Of a DNA stretch of 64,000 nucleotides, positions 44,201 through 51,597 are shown piece after piece. Made by a program: the position numbers and the translations under genes. The stretch spans positions 124,001 to 188,000 of the forward strand of contig CAJXJK010000007.1 of NCBI GenBank assembly GCA_913054135.1, given 5' to 3'. Position 1 is the stretch's first letter. Each line of letters starts with the position of its first letter. This DNA comes from an uncultured Flavobacteriales bacterium (GTDB lineage: Bacteria > Bacteroidota > Bacteroidia > Flavobacteriales_D > Crocinitomicaceae). The notes beneath the pieces are model-generated. The model did no database searches, had not been told where the DNA came from, and saw only the letters and a program-made list of their open reading frames with translations.

Positions 44201-46493
44201 ATGTGTTACTTCATCATCCAGCATCACATACACTGTAAATCAATTCCCAGTAACGAGTTTAACTTCATCTGACATTGATGATCAAATTTGCTTCGGAGAT
44301 CTCGTTGATTTTACGGCTGGTTCAGCTTTAATGTATGAGTTCTTCATAAATGGTATTTCTCAAGATCCGGCGAGTACAACGACAGTATTTAGTACAGATG
44401 AATTGAATGATGGTGATGTTATTACTGTACTTGGTTATGACGGCGAGTGTGCTGCTCTTTCTTTATCAACCTTCACAATGGGAGTTGATGTGATGCCACT
44501 TGTTTTAGATGTGGTTCCAGGCAATATTATTTGTGTTGGTGACCAAGTTGATTTTACAGGAACCGGGGCAGATACTTATGAGTTTTTTGTTGACGGAACT
44601 TCAGTTCAAGGTCCTGGTGCGGTGAATACTTATTCTTCATCTGCATTGACAGATGGTCAAGTTGTAAGTCTTCAGGGATATTTGGCTGCGACAGGCTGTA
44701 CGCAATGGGCTCCAACTTCTCAGTTGTTTGTAGTAATGGATAATCCAGTAATTATTGCATTAGGCTCAACCACAATTTGTGAAGGAGATTCAGTAGTTCT
44801 TCAATCAGATTATAGTACTTGGAATCAATGGCATTGGGATGGTCTTCCGATAGGAGGTGAGTGGGATACCGTCTACCAAGCTTATCAAGCAGGAGCTTAT
44901 CACACTGAAGTTACCTTAGGAGGAATTGATGAGGTTTGGGGATTAGGTAATAATGTTGACGGACAATTAGGTGATAATACAATTAACAGTTCATTGGCGG
45001 CGGTAGAAACGATTGGAGCGTCTGATATTGCTGAAATTGAATCAGGTGTTAAGTATAATTTAGCTAGATCTAATGCTGGAGCTGTGTTTGGTTGGGGACT
45101 TAATAGTCAAGGGCAATTGGGAGATGGTTCGTTTAGCTCATCCATTATTCCTATCACAACAAGCATAACAGATGCAGTTGATATAGCTGCAGGTCACGAG
45201 TTTGGAATTGCAGCACTCTCAACAGGTGCAGTAATGAGTTGGGGAAGAAATGATTTGGGTCAGCTAGGGCAAGGAAACTTCGCTACGACTAATTTCCCTT
45301 TCGCAATTGTTGGATTAACAGGAATTGTAAAAGTATCTGCTGGTGAAAATCATACGCTTGCACTTAAAGATGACGGAACAGTGTTTAGTTGGGGAGATAA
45401 CCAGTTTGGTCAATTAGGTTTAGGGAATCAAACAGATTCAAATGCACCTATTTTGATTCCTGGATTAAGCGGAATAGAATCAATATTCACTGGGGATAAT
45501 CATTCATTTGCTGTAGACAGTACTGGTCAACTATTTGTTTGGGGTTCTAACGCTCATGGTCAATTAGGTGTTAATGGAATCGTCTTTAGTGATGCTCCTA
45601 TTTTAAACACAATTCCTAATGTTCAGGCAGCTGATGGCGGAACCGATCATTCAATTGTTTTAACTACAAATCAGAAAGTATATACATTCGGAAATAACGA
45701 TTATGGACAGTTAGGAAACGGAACGTTGATTTCAGAATACAATCCACAAAAAATGGATACGCTTGACGCGGTGATTCATGTTGAAGCTGCTTTCTATCAA
45801 ACAGGAGTAATTAAAGGAGATAATTCGACTTGGACATGGGGAAGAAATAATGCCGGCCAATTGGGAACAGAGAATACTGTAGATCAGGATGTGCCTAACT
45901 ACATACCAAATTTGACCGGAGCTACTGATTTTGGATTAGGTCAAGATCATACATCTTATATCGTTACTCAAGAGAATTCATGTGCTTCAAATATCATTGA
46001 TGTATTTGTGAATCCACAACCTGACGTTACGATCACAGGATTTGGAGGATTACTAACGGCAACACCACCGGGTGATAGCTACCAATGGTATATTGATGGA
46101 ATTTTGATTCCGGGAGCGACTGCTCAAAGTATTGCGCCGTCAACTCCAGGTTGGTATACTTGCGAAGTTACTTATGCTGGTGGATGTACGAGTTTATCAG
46201 TGAATCAATTCCCTTGGGGAGTTGTTGGTATCAATGAGTCAGATGAATTTGCCTTTACAATTTATCCAAATCCATCTAATGGAATTGTAAATATCAAAGG
46301 AGACTTCTTTAAGCTAGATCAAATTGATATTGAAGTTGTTGACCTTTTAGGGAAAACCGTATACACTGAACAAACAGTGATTGGTTCAGCTCAATATACA
46401 CTTGATTTAGATTTTGTTGCAAGAGGCACCTATTCAGTTAGGTTATTGTCAAACGGAGAATTGATCGGTACACGAAAAGTTGTGCTTCACTAA
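38256..46493 (+). CDS. Giant multidomain T9SS type A surface protein with Ig-like array and RCC1 propeller
   Basis: 2745 aa. The signal peptide ends near residue 35 (LALSA). Three related segments begin with YYWVGGQGNWSDFSTHW (~37), YFWVGGTGNWSDPAHW (~320) and YFWRGNAGDWGNVANW (~653), each heading a ~300-aa, probably beta-helical, region. A PKD domain (~1005-1075; FEWDFGDDT) follows. From ~1088 to ~2165 there are 13 repeats with the pattern D-x-x-IC-x-GD-x-V-x-FTGxG...YEFFVNGxSVQGP. Seven RCC1 blades (~2225-2572; WGxNxxGQLG) interrupt a last Ig-like unit. The end is a type A T9SS signal (FTIYPNPSNGIVNIKG...RKVVLH). It is probably a long surface filament; the ligand is unknown. It is monocistronic with its own promoter. 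Confidence 0.9.
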   Translation: MNTNLLSIKLKTTFYKRLIGLMFLLLGWSNLALSADYYWVGGQGNWSDFSTHWATTSNGSTFHPSAPGVGDDIYFDGFSFSLGDTVFVDAPASGDDIRLTGGGGVIFANSPMTFLGEMFITNCWFHLNGNTLSVGSIDLSTYTYLGARRLYWSNSTINITGSGVAMDVSDTYTLVTDFTDAIFNFNYPGFLGVSFDAGGTNIVYSEVNVNSIDFTFLKKTVVDTLNVAAGSAVTITAGPTNEVNVENLNFNGDCGQPNYVYSTSSNQAYINIRGGTLNEDYLVLKSINGTNGTFNAVNSIDQGNNSNWLINENPSATNYFWVGGTGNWSDPAHWALASGVAADPCVPGPSDNVVFDANSGTGFTTTVDVHSYCNNMTWVGVLGAPDLTGTNNLTLKGSMVLDAPMTASLSGVYEFVGLGAETITSDGVVLNGDVHFNHPTGSWSILDDLTSNALVQLDSGSFSTATNNMTIDGFISNLQTVRTLDISSSVITLTGVGQTWDINPITLTFTSTASELIVNHTNAGLSVINGGSLTYNILRLMNPKSELNNDNTFQLIDLSPGINFRVEAGSNQTFDSLNAIGLCTSPITIESTNNSSPAANFIKTGYDTLNVDYCQILNVTADDSGNKYNLAQNSSTEFVTTGWTTGVPGAGVAYFWRGNAGDWGNVANWDSPVSGTPALCLPTIRDSVFFDALSFNAIGQTANVDIGANCYLMDWTGSDVWDPIFNLSGSVNVREDIILNPTVIITNTDTVAELRFVPELNTSEFITFDRPVGTNILFNGSVVTDSLILNGTLKMDDESILNVALGTFESSGDSIQTGIFLTSGISTKIINLNNSIVELRYGLNFVDFSPGANQIVLNSGTSHIHLLGSSSTDFFSGDSLAYYDVTINNGGGLSNVLMSGSNTFNDLTLNPGLKLIVDSLETQTVGGVFAAQGTCQDSIFISSNGALATTFDLANPGLVECTNPEGITITTSTPLNAKFSADYGNNTSWNFDPAVPTTAGFNVVYDHCYGDPVPFTNTSTADAGGIGALTFEWDFGDDTLSTDTSSVQDPSYTYTTDGVKYVNLVSFYTNFCSDTLLDSVRINKPVLTFNSSQTDTTICQGDSVAFTASAFAGGGVVTYDYQINNVSVQNSPSPFYFTFGLNNGDVVTCIMTANGCVDTSDVVLTFTVHANPTVNLFSSDADNIICDGDDILFAGSGSEKYQFFVDNVPVTSLTTNGVYNTTLLTNGQVVTLVGVDTSTSCSTQAPEILTMTVNNLPTVTMTTTDVDLVICAGDVVGFDALGASLYEFYLNGFLIQGPSASANLTAGFLSNLDNITVVGIENGCPATSADNFTYFVNAIPNTLLSNNTGTTICEGVTVNFSAFNATSYEFFVNGVSVQGPSGNSSYSNSVLVAGDQVDVMGESNGCSQMSSTQTFTVNPLPNVTLIADDADSTICQGDTVTFTGGGATFYQFYLNGFPVGPANTNPVYVNGSLANGDIVKVRGIQSGCATFSPTEFPMTIIPQFNVNLFDSDFDDAICFGENIDFTGAGTAITQYELFVDGVSQGTNATGNFPTNTLPIGNPQVSLSGSKLGCTYFADDTITISVTSIPTIDMTSSDVDNVICDGDSVIFTANGGTTYEFLINSISQGITAIDTLFSDGFNNGDVIDLIGYVGGCSNPSLSTFTITVDPVPPTVLSSSDVDNIICEGETITYTASGADNYEFFIGGVSQGPPSPTTVLTSNLFTGTNQIYVEGYNVGCSGTSNMFNLVVNSLPVIDVFISDADTSVCDGENVTITGGGAGTYELMLNGVSQGPATTNNIFNTNSLVDGDQITIQGDGINGCFNTSTDLYTFTVIPNPVVVMTTSEPDSAICVGDLVTFNATGASTYEYYVNGELAEIGANYSTDSLTNGQIVQIFGNDNICSTFGNSIPFSVYSYPVTSIISDDIDETICQGDQVVFTGLGAFDFEFFVNGASVQGPTTQDSLITTLINDGDVILVEGGNNGCVTSSSSITYTVNQFPVTSLTSSDIDDQICFGDLVDFTAGSALMYEFFINGISQDPASTTTVFSTDELNDGDVITVLGYDGECAALSLSTFTMGVDVMPLVLDVVPGNIICVGDQVDFTGTGADTYEFFVDGTSVQGPGAVNTYSSSALTDGQVVSLQGYLAATGCTQWAPTSQLFVVMDNPVIIALGSTTICEGDSVVLQSDYSTWNQWHWDGLPIGGEWDTVYQAYQAGAYHTEVTLGGIDEVWGLGNNVDGQLGDNTINSSLAAVETIGASDIAEIESGVKYNLARSNAGAVFGWGLNSQGQLGDGSFSSSIIPITTSITDAVDIAAGHEFGIAALSTGAVMSWGRNDLGQLGQGNFATTNFPFAIVGLTGIVKVSAGENHTLALKDDGTVFSWGDNQFGQLGLGNQTDSNAPILIPGLSGIESIFTGDNHSFAVDSTGQLFVWGSNAHGQLGVNGIVFSDAPILNTIPNVQAADGGTDHSIVLTTNQKVYTFGNNDYGQLGNGTLISEYNPQKMDTLDAVIHVEAAFYQTGVIKGDNSTWTWGRNNAGQLGTENTVDQDVPNYIPNLTGATDFGLGQDHTSYIVTQENSCASNIIDVFVNPQPDVTITGFGGLLTATPPGDSYQWYIDGILIPGATAQSIAPSTPGWYTCEVTYAGGCTSLSVNQFPWGVVGINESDEFAFTIYPNPSNGIVNIKGDFFKLDQIDIEVVDLLGKTVYTEQTVIGSAQYTLDLDFVARGTYSVRLLSNGELIGTRKVVLH
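41500..44760 (+). repeat. Thirteen tandem Ig-like repeats (~82 codons each)
   Basis: Each unit encodes SDxDxxICxGDxVxFTGxGAxxYEFFVNGxSQGP, a GDxVxVxG.xxGC segment and a TVNPxP linker. DNA-level identity is moderate, so the units are older than those of the 1517-aa adhesin. Confidence 0.85.
44930..45970 (+). repeat. Seven RCC1-type repeats
   Basis: Seven units carry WGLGNNVDGQLG, GWGLNSQGQLG, SWGRNDLGQLG, SWGDNQFGQLG, VWGSNAHGQLG, TFGNNDYGQLG and TWGRNNAGQLG. Seven is the number needed for a closed RCC1 beta-propeller. Confidence 0.88.
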
Positions 46494-46512
46494 GCTTGAC
46501 CTTAAATCGACT

Positions 46513-46737
46513 TTAAAAAGTCAAAATTTCACCACATTTTAGTAAGTACAAAAGAAGAGCAGTACATGATGTACTCATGAATACGAGACTTTGTCCAAAG
46601 TAGGCTCTATTCACCCAACTTTTCAACCATTTTGGACCGTAGGTTTCCTTCACATAGGTTCTCATTATTCTATAAAAAAGGTATCCAAAACCTAAGAAGA
46701 TAACTGTGGCGAATGATACTATCCAAAAATTTTCCAT
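46513..46737 (-). CDS. Small membrane protein, unknown function
   Basis: The ATG at 46737 gives a 74-aa protein (MENFWIVSFATVIFLGFGYLFY) with two hydrophobic helices (~4-24 and ~50-68) and a basic loop between them (TYVKETYGPKWLKSWVNRAY). An in-frame ATG 39 bp upstream would add a charged N-terminus that looks less likely. No family recognised. It is convergent with the 2745-aa gene and about 90 bp downstream of the next minus-strand gene. Confidence 0.55.
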   Translation of the reverse strand: MENFWIVSFATVIFLGFGYLFYRIMRTYVKETYGPKWLKSWVNRAYFGQSLVFMSTSCTALLLYLLKCGEILTF

Positions 46738-46827
46738 CTGTTGTTTTTTGATTGGGTGATACTTAAATATAACCATTTACTGATTATAATCCTAGAGATT
46801 GCTTATTGGAGGAGGAGCTTGTAAAAG

Positions 46828-47229
46828 CTACCTCCTTCTCTCACCAAACTGTCTAACATTCTCAGTATCCTTCCAAAACTCGTGGCATTTGAGTTGCATT
46901 TCTTTTAAGAATTTGTTGGTTGGCTTAGTGGTTTCGGGATTCAAATCGTATAATTCCTGACACATTTCAAACAAGCTTTCAAGAATCTCTTTTGTAACAG
47001 AACCACTTTTGTAAACGACCACTGACCCTAGTGGAGGACGACCATGATTCACTTCATTTTGAGAAATGTCTCTAATGTCATCAGCAAAGAGTTCTCTTTC
47101 TTCGGGGTCTTGAAAATCATAACCCGAATCAGAGCTTGTATTTAGTTTGCCGTAGGTGATGGTCTTGTTGCCAGCTGCCAGTTCAATTAACATCTTTCTT
47201 ATGTCTCTGTTAACGTATATTTTTTCCAT
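46828..47229 (-). CDS. Hypothetical cytosolic protein
   Basis: The 133-aa soluble protein begins MEKIYVNRDIRKMLIELAAGNKTITYGKLN, given here as two parts: MEKIYVNRDIRKMLIEL and AAGNKTITYGKLN. The first resembles a DNA-mimic or winged-helix start (the ITYGKLN phrase occurs in methyltransferase-like DNA-binding domains), followed by acidic and then helical regions (LESLFEMCQELYDLN). No confident family. It has a good ATG and is divergent from the DUF1573 gene. Function not predicted. Confidence 0.6.
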   Translation of the reverse strand: MEKIYVNRDIRKMLIELAAGNKTITYGKLNTSSDSGYDFQDPEERELFADDIRDISQNEVNHGRPPLGSVVVYKSGSVTKEILESLFEMCQELYDLNPETTKPTNKFLKEMQLKCHEFWKDTENVRQFGERRR

Positions 47230-47356
47230 GTTAATTGTTGTTTCTCACAAGATAGCCATTTTAAGTTTGGGCGCATCCTTAGCTTCTGAGAATGGCTTTA
47301 ACATTTCGATAACTCTAATTAGCAAAATATTAACAGTGCCTTCACTGATCTGGTTT

Positions 47357-47364
47357 TACCTTTG
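47357..47364 (+). promoter_or_regulatory. -7 promoter box of the DUF1573 gene
   Basis: TACCTTTG is an exact TAnnTTTG match, 51 bp before the ATG at 47416. No TTG is found at the expected -33 distance. Confidence 0.42.
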
Positions 47365-47415
47365 AGATAATCTTGTGCACGAGAGAATTCAATTGTTTAA
47401 TTTAAAACTAAAATT

Positions 47416-47835
47416 ATGTTACTAAAACTAGTAGGTGCAAGCGCCTTGGTGTTCACTCTAAGCGCTTTTCAATCAAAAGAAAATATTAATGATCAGTCAT
47501 CATTCCAGTCTATTTCAAAAACTGTAGATGCCGAAATTGAATGGCAATCAGAGTCAATTAGTTTGGGGGATATAAGTAAAGGAGTGCCCGTTGATATCAA
47601 ATTTCAATTTACAAATGTTGGTAAAACCCCTGTTATTGTCAGTGATGTGAAAGCTGGTTGTGGATGCACAAGCGTTGATTTTCCTGAACAAGCAATTGCA
47701 CCAGGTAAAACATCATTCGTTACAGCAATTTACAATGCGAAAACGCCGGGTAAATTTAAAAAGTCAATTAGCGTAAGTTCTAATGCAAGTGCGCTACCTT
47801 ATAATTTAACGTTTAATGGAGTCGTAAGACCTTAA
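47416..47835 (+). CDS. Exported DUF1573-family protein
   Basis: The 139-aa protein has an N-terminal signal sequence (residues 1-18, VFTLSAF) and one Ig-like ASH-type domain with the DUF1573 hallmarks: DIKFQFTNVGKTPVIVSDVKAGCGCTSVDFP in pieces FQFTNVGKTPVIV and KAGCGCTSVDFP, then APGKTSFVTAIYNAKTPGKF and KKSISVSSNA. The Cys-Gly-Cys is conserved in the family. Function is unknown, but these proteins are common in Bacteroidota periplasms or surfaces. It is a single gene with its own terminator. Confidence 0.88.
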   Translation: MLLKLVGASALVFTLSAFQSKENINDQSSFQSISKTVDAEIEWQSESISLGDISKGVPVDIKFQFTNVGKTPVIVSDVKAGCGCTSVDFPEQAIAPGKTSFVTAIYNAKTPGKFKKSISVSSNASALPYNLTFNGVVRP

Positions 47836-47856
47836 ACCAATTTTTTCTGATTCAGA

Positions 47857-47891
47857 AAGCGAGTTGACGAATTGTTGGCTCGCTTTTTTTT
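47857..47891 (+). terminator. Intrinsic terminator of the DUF1573 gene
   Basis: AAGCGAG and CTCGCTT pair perfectly around a 15-base loop that can add TT/GG contacts; the 3' arm is followed by eight T. It starts 22 bp after the stop. Confidence 0.8.
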
Positions 47892-47904
47892 GTTGGATAG
47901 AGCA

Positions 47905-47937
47905 GGGTGATAGCTTTAGCTATTATGTTATGGCACG
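47905..47937. repeat. attC-like repeat, right arm only (copy A)
   Basis: GATAGCTTTAGCTATTAT then GTTATGGCACG matches the right ends of the longer copies at 52705-52877 and 59709-59876. No left arm is found before the terminator at 47891, so this is a truncated copy or the outer edge of the array. The next minus-strand gene ends 37 bp away. Confidence 0.6.
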
Positions 47938-47973
47938 TTTTTCACTCCTTTAAACGCTGAGTGCTAGACTTGG

Positions 47974-48369
47974 TTAAGCCTTCTGTACGGTAAAGTTAAG
48001 ATCACCCTCTACTTTTGATAAGTCTACAGTAATTGTCCAGTTTCCTGATGTTCCAGTGGAAGAAGTGAAACTTCCATCAATACTAAGGTCCTTTGTATAC
48101 ACTTGTGTTCCTTGTGAATCTTCAATTGTTAATGTTGCAGTTCCATTACTAATAACACATGATTGGTCAATATTGGCTACTGTTCCAGAGTTCGAAAAAG
48201 TATAGGTTAGTTTGTCTGTCACTTTATCAAGGCCTGTTGCTTGTAATGAAAAACTGTCTGGGTTATTTATTATTTCAGGTTGAAATGCTGCTAAATCATT
48301 TTTCTTACATGAAGAAAATAATAGAAGTCCGAAAAAGATGATAAGGAAATTTGCTTTTGTAGTTTTCAT
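47974..48369 (-). CDS. Putative lipoprotein, unknown function
   Basis: The ATG at 48369 gives 131 aa with a lipoprotein signal (MKTTKANFLIIFFGLLLFSSC, lipobox FSSC, Cys at ~21); upstream codons would spoil the signal. The mature part is a single Ig-like beta domain (LTYTFSNSGTVANIDQ, GNWTITVDLSKVEGDLNFTVQ). No family recognised. It is anchored in the outer membrane or periplasm. It lies between attC-like copies A (37 bp downstream) and B (118 bp upstream), on the minus strand like the other genes closely tied to these repeats. Confidence 0.7.
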   Translation of the reverse strand: MKTTKANFLIIFFGLLLFSSCKKNDLAAFQPEIINNPDSFSLQATGLDKVTDKLTYTFSNSGTVANIDQSCVISNGTATLTIEDSQGTQVYTKDLSIDGSFTSSTGTSGNWTITVDLSKVEGDLNFTVQKA

Positions 48370-48487
48370 TCTAAAAGTTTTAGTTTGTATTAGGTAACAC
48401 GTGAAAACTTTCAATTAGTAAGGTGATGGAGGCTATTTAGAACCATTAAGCTTAAGAGAAGAGCTTTTTATTAGAAGCTAGAATGAG

Positions 48488-48606
48488 CCATAACGTTTGA
48501 GTAAAGCTAGCAATTTACTGCGTGCGAAGTGTGTTGGCATTCCGGAGTGATGGAACCCCAAGATACTGGACAATGGAGGGGGGGAACTTTACTTAGTAGG
48601 TTATTA
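48488..48606. repeat. attC-like repeat (copy B)
   Basis: The left arm CCATAACGTTTGAGTAAAGC and the right arm ACTTTACTTAGTAGGTTATTA pair through AGTAAAG/CTTTACT. A small hairpin GCAAT-TT-ACTGC follows the left arm. The right end overlaps the stop codon of the minus-strand gene at 48604. Confidence 0.68.
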
Positions 48607-49041
48607 ATTCACCATAATCATGCCGACATCAATATAGTCATCTAAACTCAGAACAACAGACTTGCTTCCACTCATGCCATAAGCAGAAGCTGAGATTGTA
48701 AACGACTCACCACCTTTAATACCACTTGCTAGAAATAATTCAGGTTCTAAAACAAAATTTATATTAGGTCCAGCTTCAGCTGTGTCAACTGCAATTTCAT
48801 GATTATGGAATGAAATAGTGAATTCTGCCCCATATAAAGGGCCATACATATCAGCAGTCCAAGAAGAAATAGTTATTGTGGGGTTTAACATATAGCTGTA
48901 TGGTCCATCAGCATATGTACAGCTTCCATCATCTTCGGTAGCTTTCTCGTTGAAATTGTCAGCAAATTGTTCAGTACATCCTTGTTTATTGCACGACACA
49001 AGACAGGTCAGCGAAAATAACAGTGCATAGAAATTTTTCAT
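48604..49041 (-). CDS. Putative lipoprotein with Cys-rich N-terminus
   Basis: The ATG at 49041 gives a 145-aa protein with a lipoprotein signal (MKNFYALLFSLTCLVSC; lipobox LVSC). The mature start NKQGCTEQFADNFNEKATEDDGSC is cut here: GCTEQFADNFNEKATEDDGSC is 21 long, so note only the motif C-T-E-x-x-A-D-N-F-N-x-x-A-x-x-D-D-G-S-C, a small two-Cys module common in Bacteroidota surface proteins. The remainder is a beta-rich Ig-like domain. Function unknown. It is a one-gene unit whose stop lies inside attC-like copy B, and copy C lies 57 bp upstream of its start, a cassette-like arrangement. Confidence 0.7.
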   Translation of the reverse strand: MKNFYALLFSLTCLVSCNKQGCTEQFADNFNEKATEDDGSCTYADGPYSYMLNPTITISSWTADMYGPLYGAEFTISFHNHEIAVDTAEAGPNINFVLEPELFLASGIKGGESFTISASAYGMSGSKSVVLSLDDYIDVGMIMVN

Positions 49042-49097
49042 ATTAATATTTAAACGTGCATAAACTATTTTTAGTGTGGTTTTTTTTAACAGCAATG

Positions 49098-49176
49098 ACA
49101 CCTAACGTTTGAGTAAAATTAGGCATTGATGCCGAGCTACGCAAACAGTGAATTTTACTTACTGTGTTGTGGCACG
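49098..49176. repeat. attC-like repeat, compact copy (copy C)
   Basis: ACCTAAC-GTTTG-AGTAAAATT on the left and AATTTTACT-TACTGT-GTTGTGG on the right form arms around a small hairpin GGCAT-TG-ATGCC. About 73 bp between R-like boxes, within the usual attC size. It is followed by a run of 12 T. Confidence 0.72.
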
Positions 49177-49193
49177 TTTTTTTTTTTTCAGGT

Positions 49194-50408
49194 CTAAAAA
49201 GGTGCAATTTTCAAAAACCCAAACTGCCCGTTATCTACAGCTACGATTGCTCCGCCATCTGAGGTTAAGTCAATATCCTCGCCCGCCCAATCGGAACCAA
49301 TCAAACCAAAGGTCTGCTGCCACTCGACTGTTCCAGAACTGCTCAGTTTTATGAGGTAAACATTCCAATTGTTTGAGTTGTCTTTATCCATTCCACATTT
49401 CCTTTTGTATCTGCCATACTCATCTCCCGTTCCAGCTATAACTATGCATCCACCATCCGAAGTTGACTTAATTCCCCAGGCTTCGTCATGAATGAATTTT
49501 GGTTTAAATCCTCTTGGATTTCCGTTGGTAGATTCCCAAAGTTGGTTTCCATCAGTTGAGATCTTTACAGTGTAAGTGTCCCAGTTCTCATTACCTGTAA
49601 GGCTGTGACCCGTCAGAAAAATTGAGCCGTCTGTTCCAATGTCCATTCCAAAACAATGGTCAGCATCTGCCCCGCCATAAGTCTTGGACCACAAAATAGT
49701 TCCTGTCGAATCTAACTTGACCAGACCGTAGTCATCTGCATTTTCAGTTAAGCCAGACACAATAAGGTCACCGTTGTATTGATTGATTCGATACCCATGA
49801 GCGAGCTCGCTATTAATATCTTGACCTTCGATTAAGTTCCCTTGTAAATCCAAATACGAAATATATCCTTCTCCCTCAGTGTAAAAGGTGTTCAAATTAT
49901 CTTCGGCATTTTTATAGCCAACAGCAATAAGCTTTTCGTTGAGCAATGTGAGATGCTCAAAAGCATCACTTCCACTATTATCAATTGTATTTTCAAAAAG
50001 AACTGAACCGGTTGATTTTTGGAGTTTTGCAATGAAACTGTCATCTCCTTTTGCTCCGCAGATAACATATCCATCAGCGATTTCAATGGCCGAATTCCCA
50101 AGATTGATCGCACCCTCTGAGAACTCTTGCTTCCAAATCAAGTCACCTAGTTCATCAGTTTTGATAACTAATATTTTCGCAGAATTCTTCAAGAATCCTG
50201 TCTCACCAATTTGCAAAAAACCGCCATCTGAGCAACTCAGAATAAAGTGCCCATGGGATTCCTCTTCAGAACCACTGTGCGATTTGAAAAAGCTTTGTTC
50301 AGGCGCATTGGGATAGGCGTTCAAATTGCAATCTTCATTCACTTTTTTGCAGGAGAGTATCCCCAAAAGACAAAAGAGAAAGATTGATTTATGGGCTGAA
50401 AATTTCAA
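49194..50408 (-). CDS. Putative lipoprotein with beta-propeller repeats
   Basis: A 404-aa protein with a lipoprotein signal (ILSCKK; Cys ~20). The mature part has about seven repeats of ~50 aa with the pattern SDGGFLxIGxTxx...IxVIKTDELGDLIWKQEF, DSTGTILWSKTYGGADADHC, SSGTVEWQQTFGLIGSDW. This is the SBBP/delta-60-like beta-propeller type. Function unknown; probably a surface-exposed propeller. It follows the esterase gene by 34 bp, so they likely form one transcript. attC-like copy C lies 18 bp after its stop. It resembles the propeller of the protein at 56727-58799. Confidence 0.78.
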   Translation of the reverse strand: MKFSAHKSIFLFCLLGILSCKKVNEDCNLNAYPNAPEQSFFKSHSGSEEESHGHFILSCSDGGFLQIGETGFLKNSAKILVIKTDELGDLIWKQEFSEGAINLGNSAIEIADGYVICGAKGDDSFIAKLQKSTGSVLFENTIDNSGSDAFEHLTLLNEKLIAVGYKNAEDNLNTFYTEGEGYISYLDLQGNLIEGQDINSELAHGYRINQYNGDLIVSGLTENADDYGLVKLDSTGTILWSKTYGGADADHCFGMDIGTDGSIFLTGHSLTGNENWDTYTVKISTDGNQLWESTNGNPRGFKPKFIHDEAWGIKSTSDGGCIVIAGTGDEYGRYKRKCGMDKDNSNNWNVYLIKLSSSGTVEWQQTFGLIGSDWAGEDIDLTSDGGAIVAVDNGQFGFLKIAPF

Positions 50409-50442
50409 TATGTTTAAGCTAAGACGTAAAGGATAATTCCCG

Positions 50443-51597
50443 CTACTCTGTTTTAATCAGTTTGATTACTTGATTTTCAATTTCTAAAATATAAATGTTT
50501 GCAGGTAAGTTCGAAAGATCCACGGTGTGAATTCCAGGGTTTACTTGTCCGCTGAGAACTACTTCACTAAGTGTAGAATAGATCCTAAAAGCTTTGTTTT
50601 CTGAAAAGTTGTTTTCGATAGTTACTTCACCATTTGATGGATTCGGATATACCGAAAAATTCAAGTTAGTTGTGCCGATTTCATCAATTGACGAAGTTGC
50701 GCAATTGATTATTCCATTCAAATCATAACGGGACACAAATTGCCAAATCTCATTAGTTGCATTAATATCCATATTCCCAAATGTTCCTGGCCAGTCATGA
50801 TCTCCATTTGTTACCTTCAATTCTTCAACATAAACACAGCCGTCTGCTGTTGACCAGCTAAATCTCTCTACAGTGCTTCCATCCGTTGGAGCAGTGTCTG
50901 GAATTGCAGTAACCATAGGAACTGTATCACAGTTATTAAAGTCTACCCAATAGTCATGCTGTTCTTCAGCGGACATGTAGTATTGAACTCCAAGGTACCA
51001 GACACCATTGTAATCTGAAATAGGGTCCGAAGTTCCAAGGATGGTCATCACTCCGGTAGGATGAACAGGAGCACAGTTATTGAAAGTCTCTGTTCCCATA
51101 GTTCTGGCAACAGCTCCAATGGCAGCTATTTCATCATTTAGTTGGCAAGCTAGTTCATAACAGAACTCGCCACCTAATGAATATCCACAAGCATAGATAC
51201 GATCTAAATTAATGTTGTAATTAGCCGATATTGAATCAATCATTGCGGCCACAAAAGGAACATCATCATGAGTAGTAGGTTGTTTATGCATCCAACTGGT
51301 TGAACCTCCGTTTCCAGGATCGGGAATCGCCTGAGGATAAACCACGATAAAGTTTGCTGTGTCAGCAATAGGTGTTAGATCATTGGTCGCAATGTTGCCA
51401 GCAATATCACCGCCACCACCATGGAAACTAAAGATTAGTGGAACGGCAGATGTTCCATCATACATTGCCGGTACATAAACATCATATTCTCTTGCATTCC
51501 CATCAAACTGCATGGTTTCATTGACGAATGATTGAGAAAAAGACGTTGTAAAAATGTTGGTAAGGACTAATATCGAAAGTAATGTTTTTGTTTTCAT
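50443..51597 (-). CDS. Secreted alpha/beta-hydrolase (PHB depolymerase/feruloyl esterase-like) with T9SS type A domain
   Basis: A 384-aa protein. The signal peptide is residues 1-21 (FTTSFSQ). Residues ~25-285 form an esterase domain of the LpqC/PHB-depolymerase type: oxyanion-hole FSFHGGGGD, nucleophile elbow GYSLGG (Ser ~144), acid near LGTSDPISDY, and histidine in NGDHDWPG. The C-terminal ~80 residues are a type A sorting domain (NFSVYPNPSNGEVTIE...IKLIKTE). It should hydrolyse ester bonds of polymers such as polyhydroxyalkanoates or feruloylated polysaccharides outside the cell; the exact substrate is unclear. It is followed 34 bp later by the propeller lipoprotein. Confidence 0.87.
   Translation of the reverse strand: MKTKTLLSILVLTNIFTTSFSQSFVNETMQFDGNAREYDVYVPAMYDGTSAVPLIFSFHGGGGDIAGNIATNDLTPIADTANFIVVYPQAIPDPGNGGSTSWMHKQPTTHDDVPFVAAMIDSISANYNINLDRIYACGYSLGGEFCYELACQLNDEIAAIGAVARTMGTETFNNCAPVHPTGVMTILGTSDPISDYNGVWYLGVQYYMSAEEQHDYWVDFNNCDTVPMVTAIPDTAPTDGSTVERFSWSTADGCVYVEELKVTNGDHDWPGTFGNMDINATNEIWQFVSRYDLNGIINCATSSIDEIGTTNLNFSVYPNPSNGEVTIENNFSENKAFRIYSTLSEVVLSGQVNPGIHTVDLSNLPANIYILEIENQVIKLIKTE

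Noticed and set aside
41500-46000. Tandem repeats considered as a CRISPR array
   Set aside because: The repeats are ~245 bp in-frame protein repeats with no constant-length spacers.
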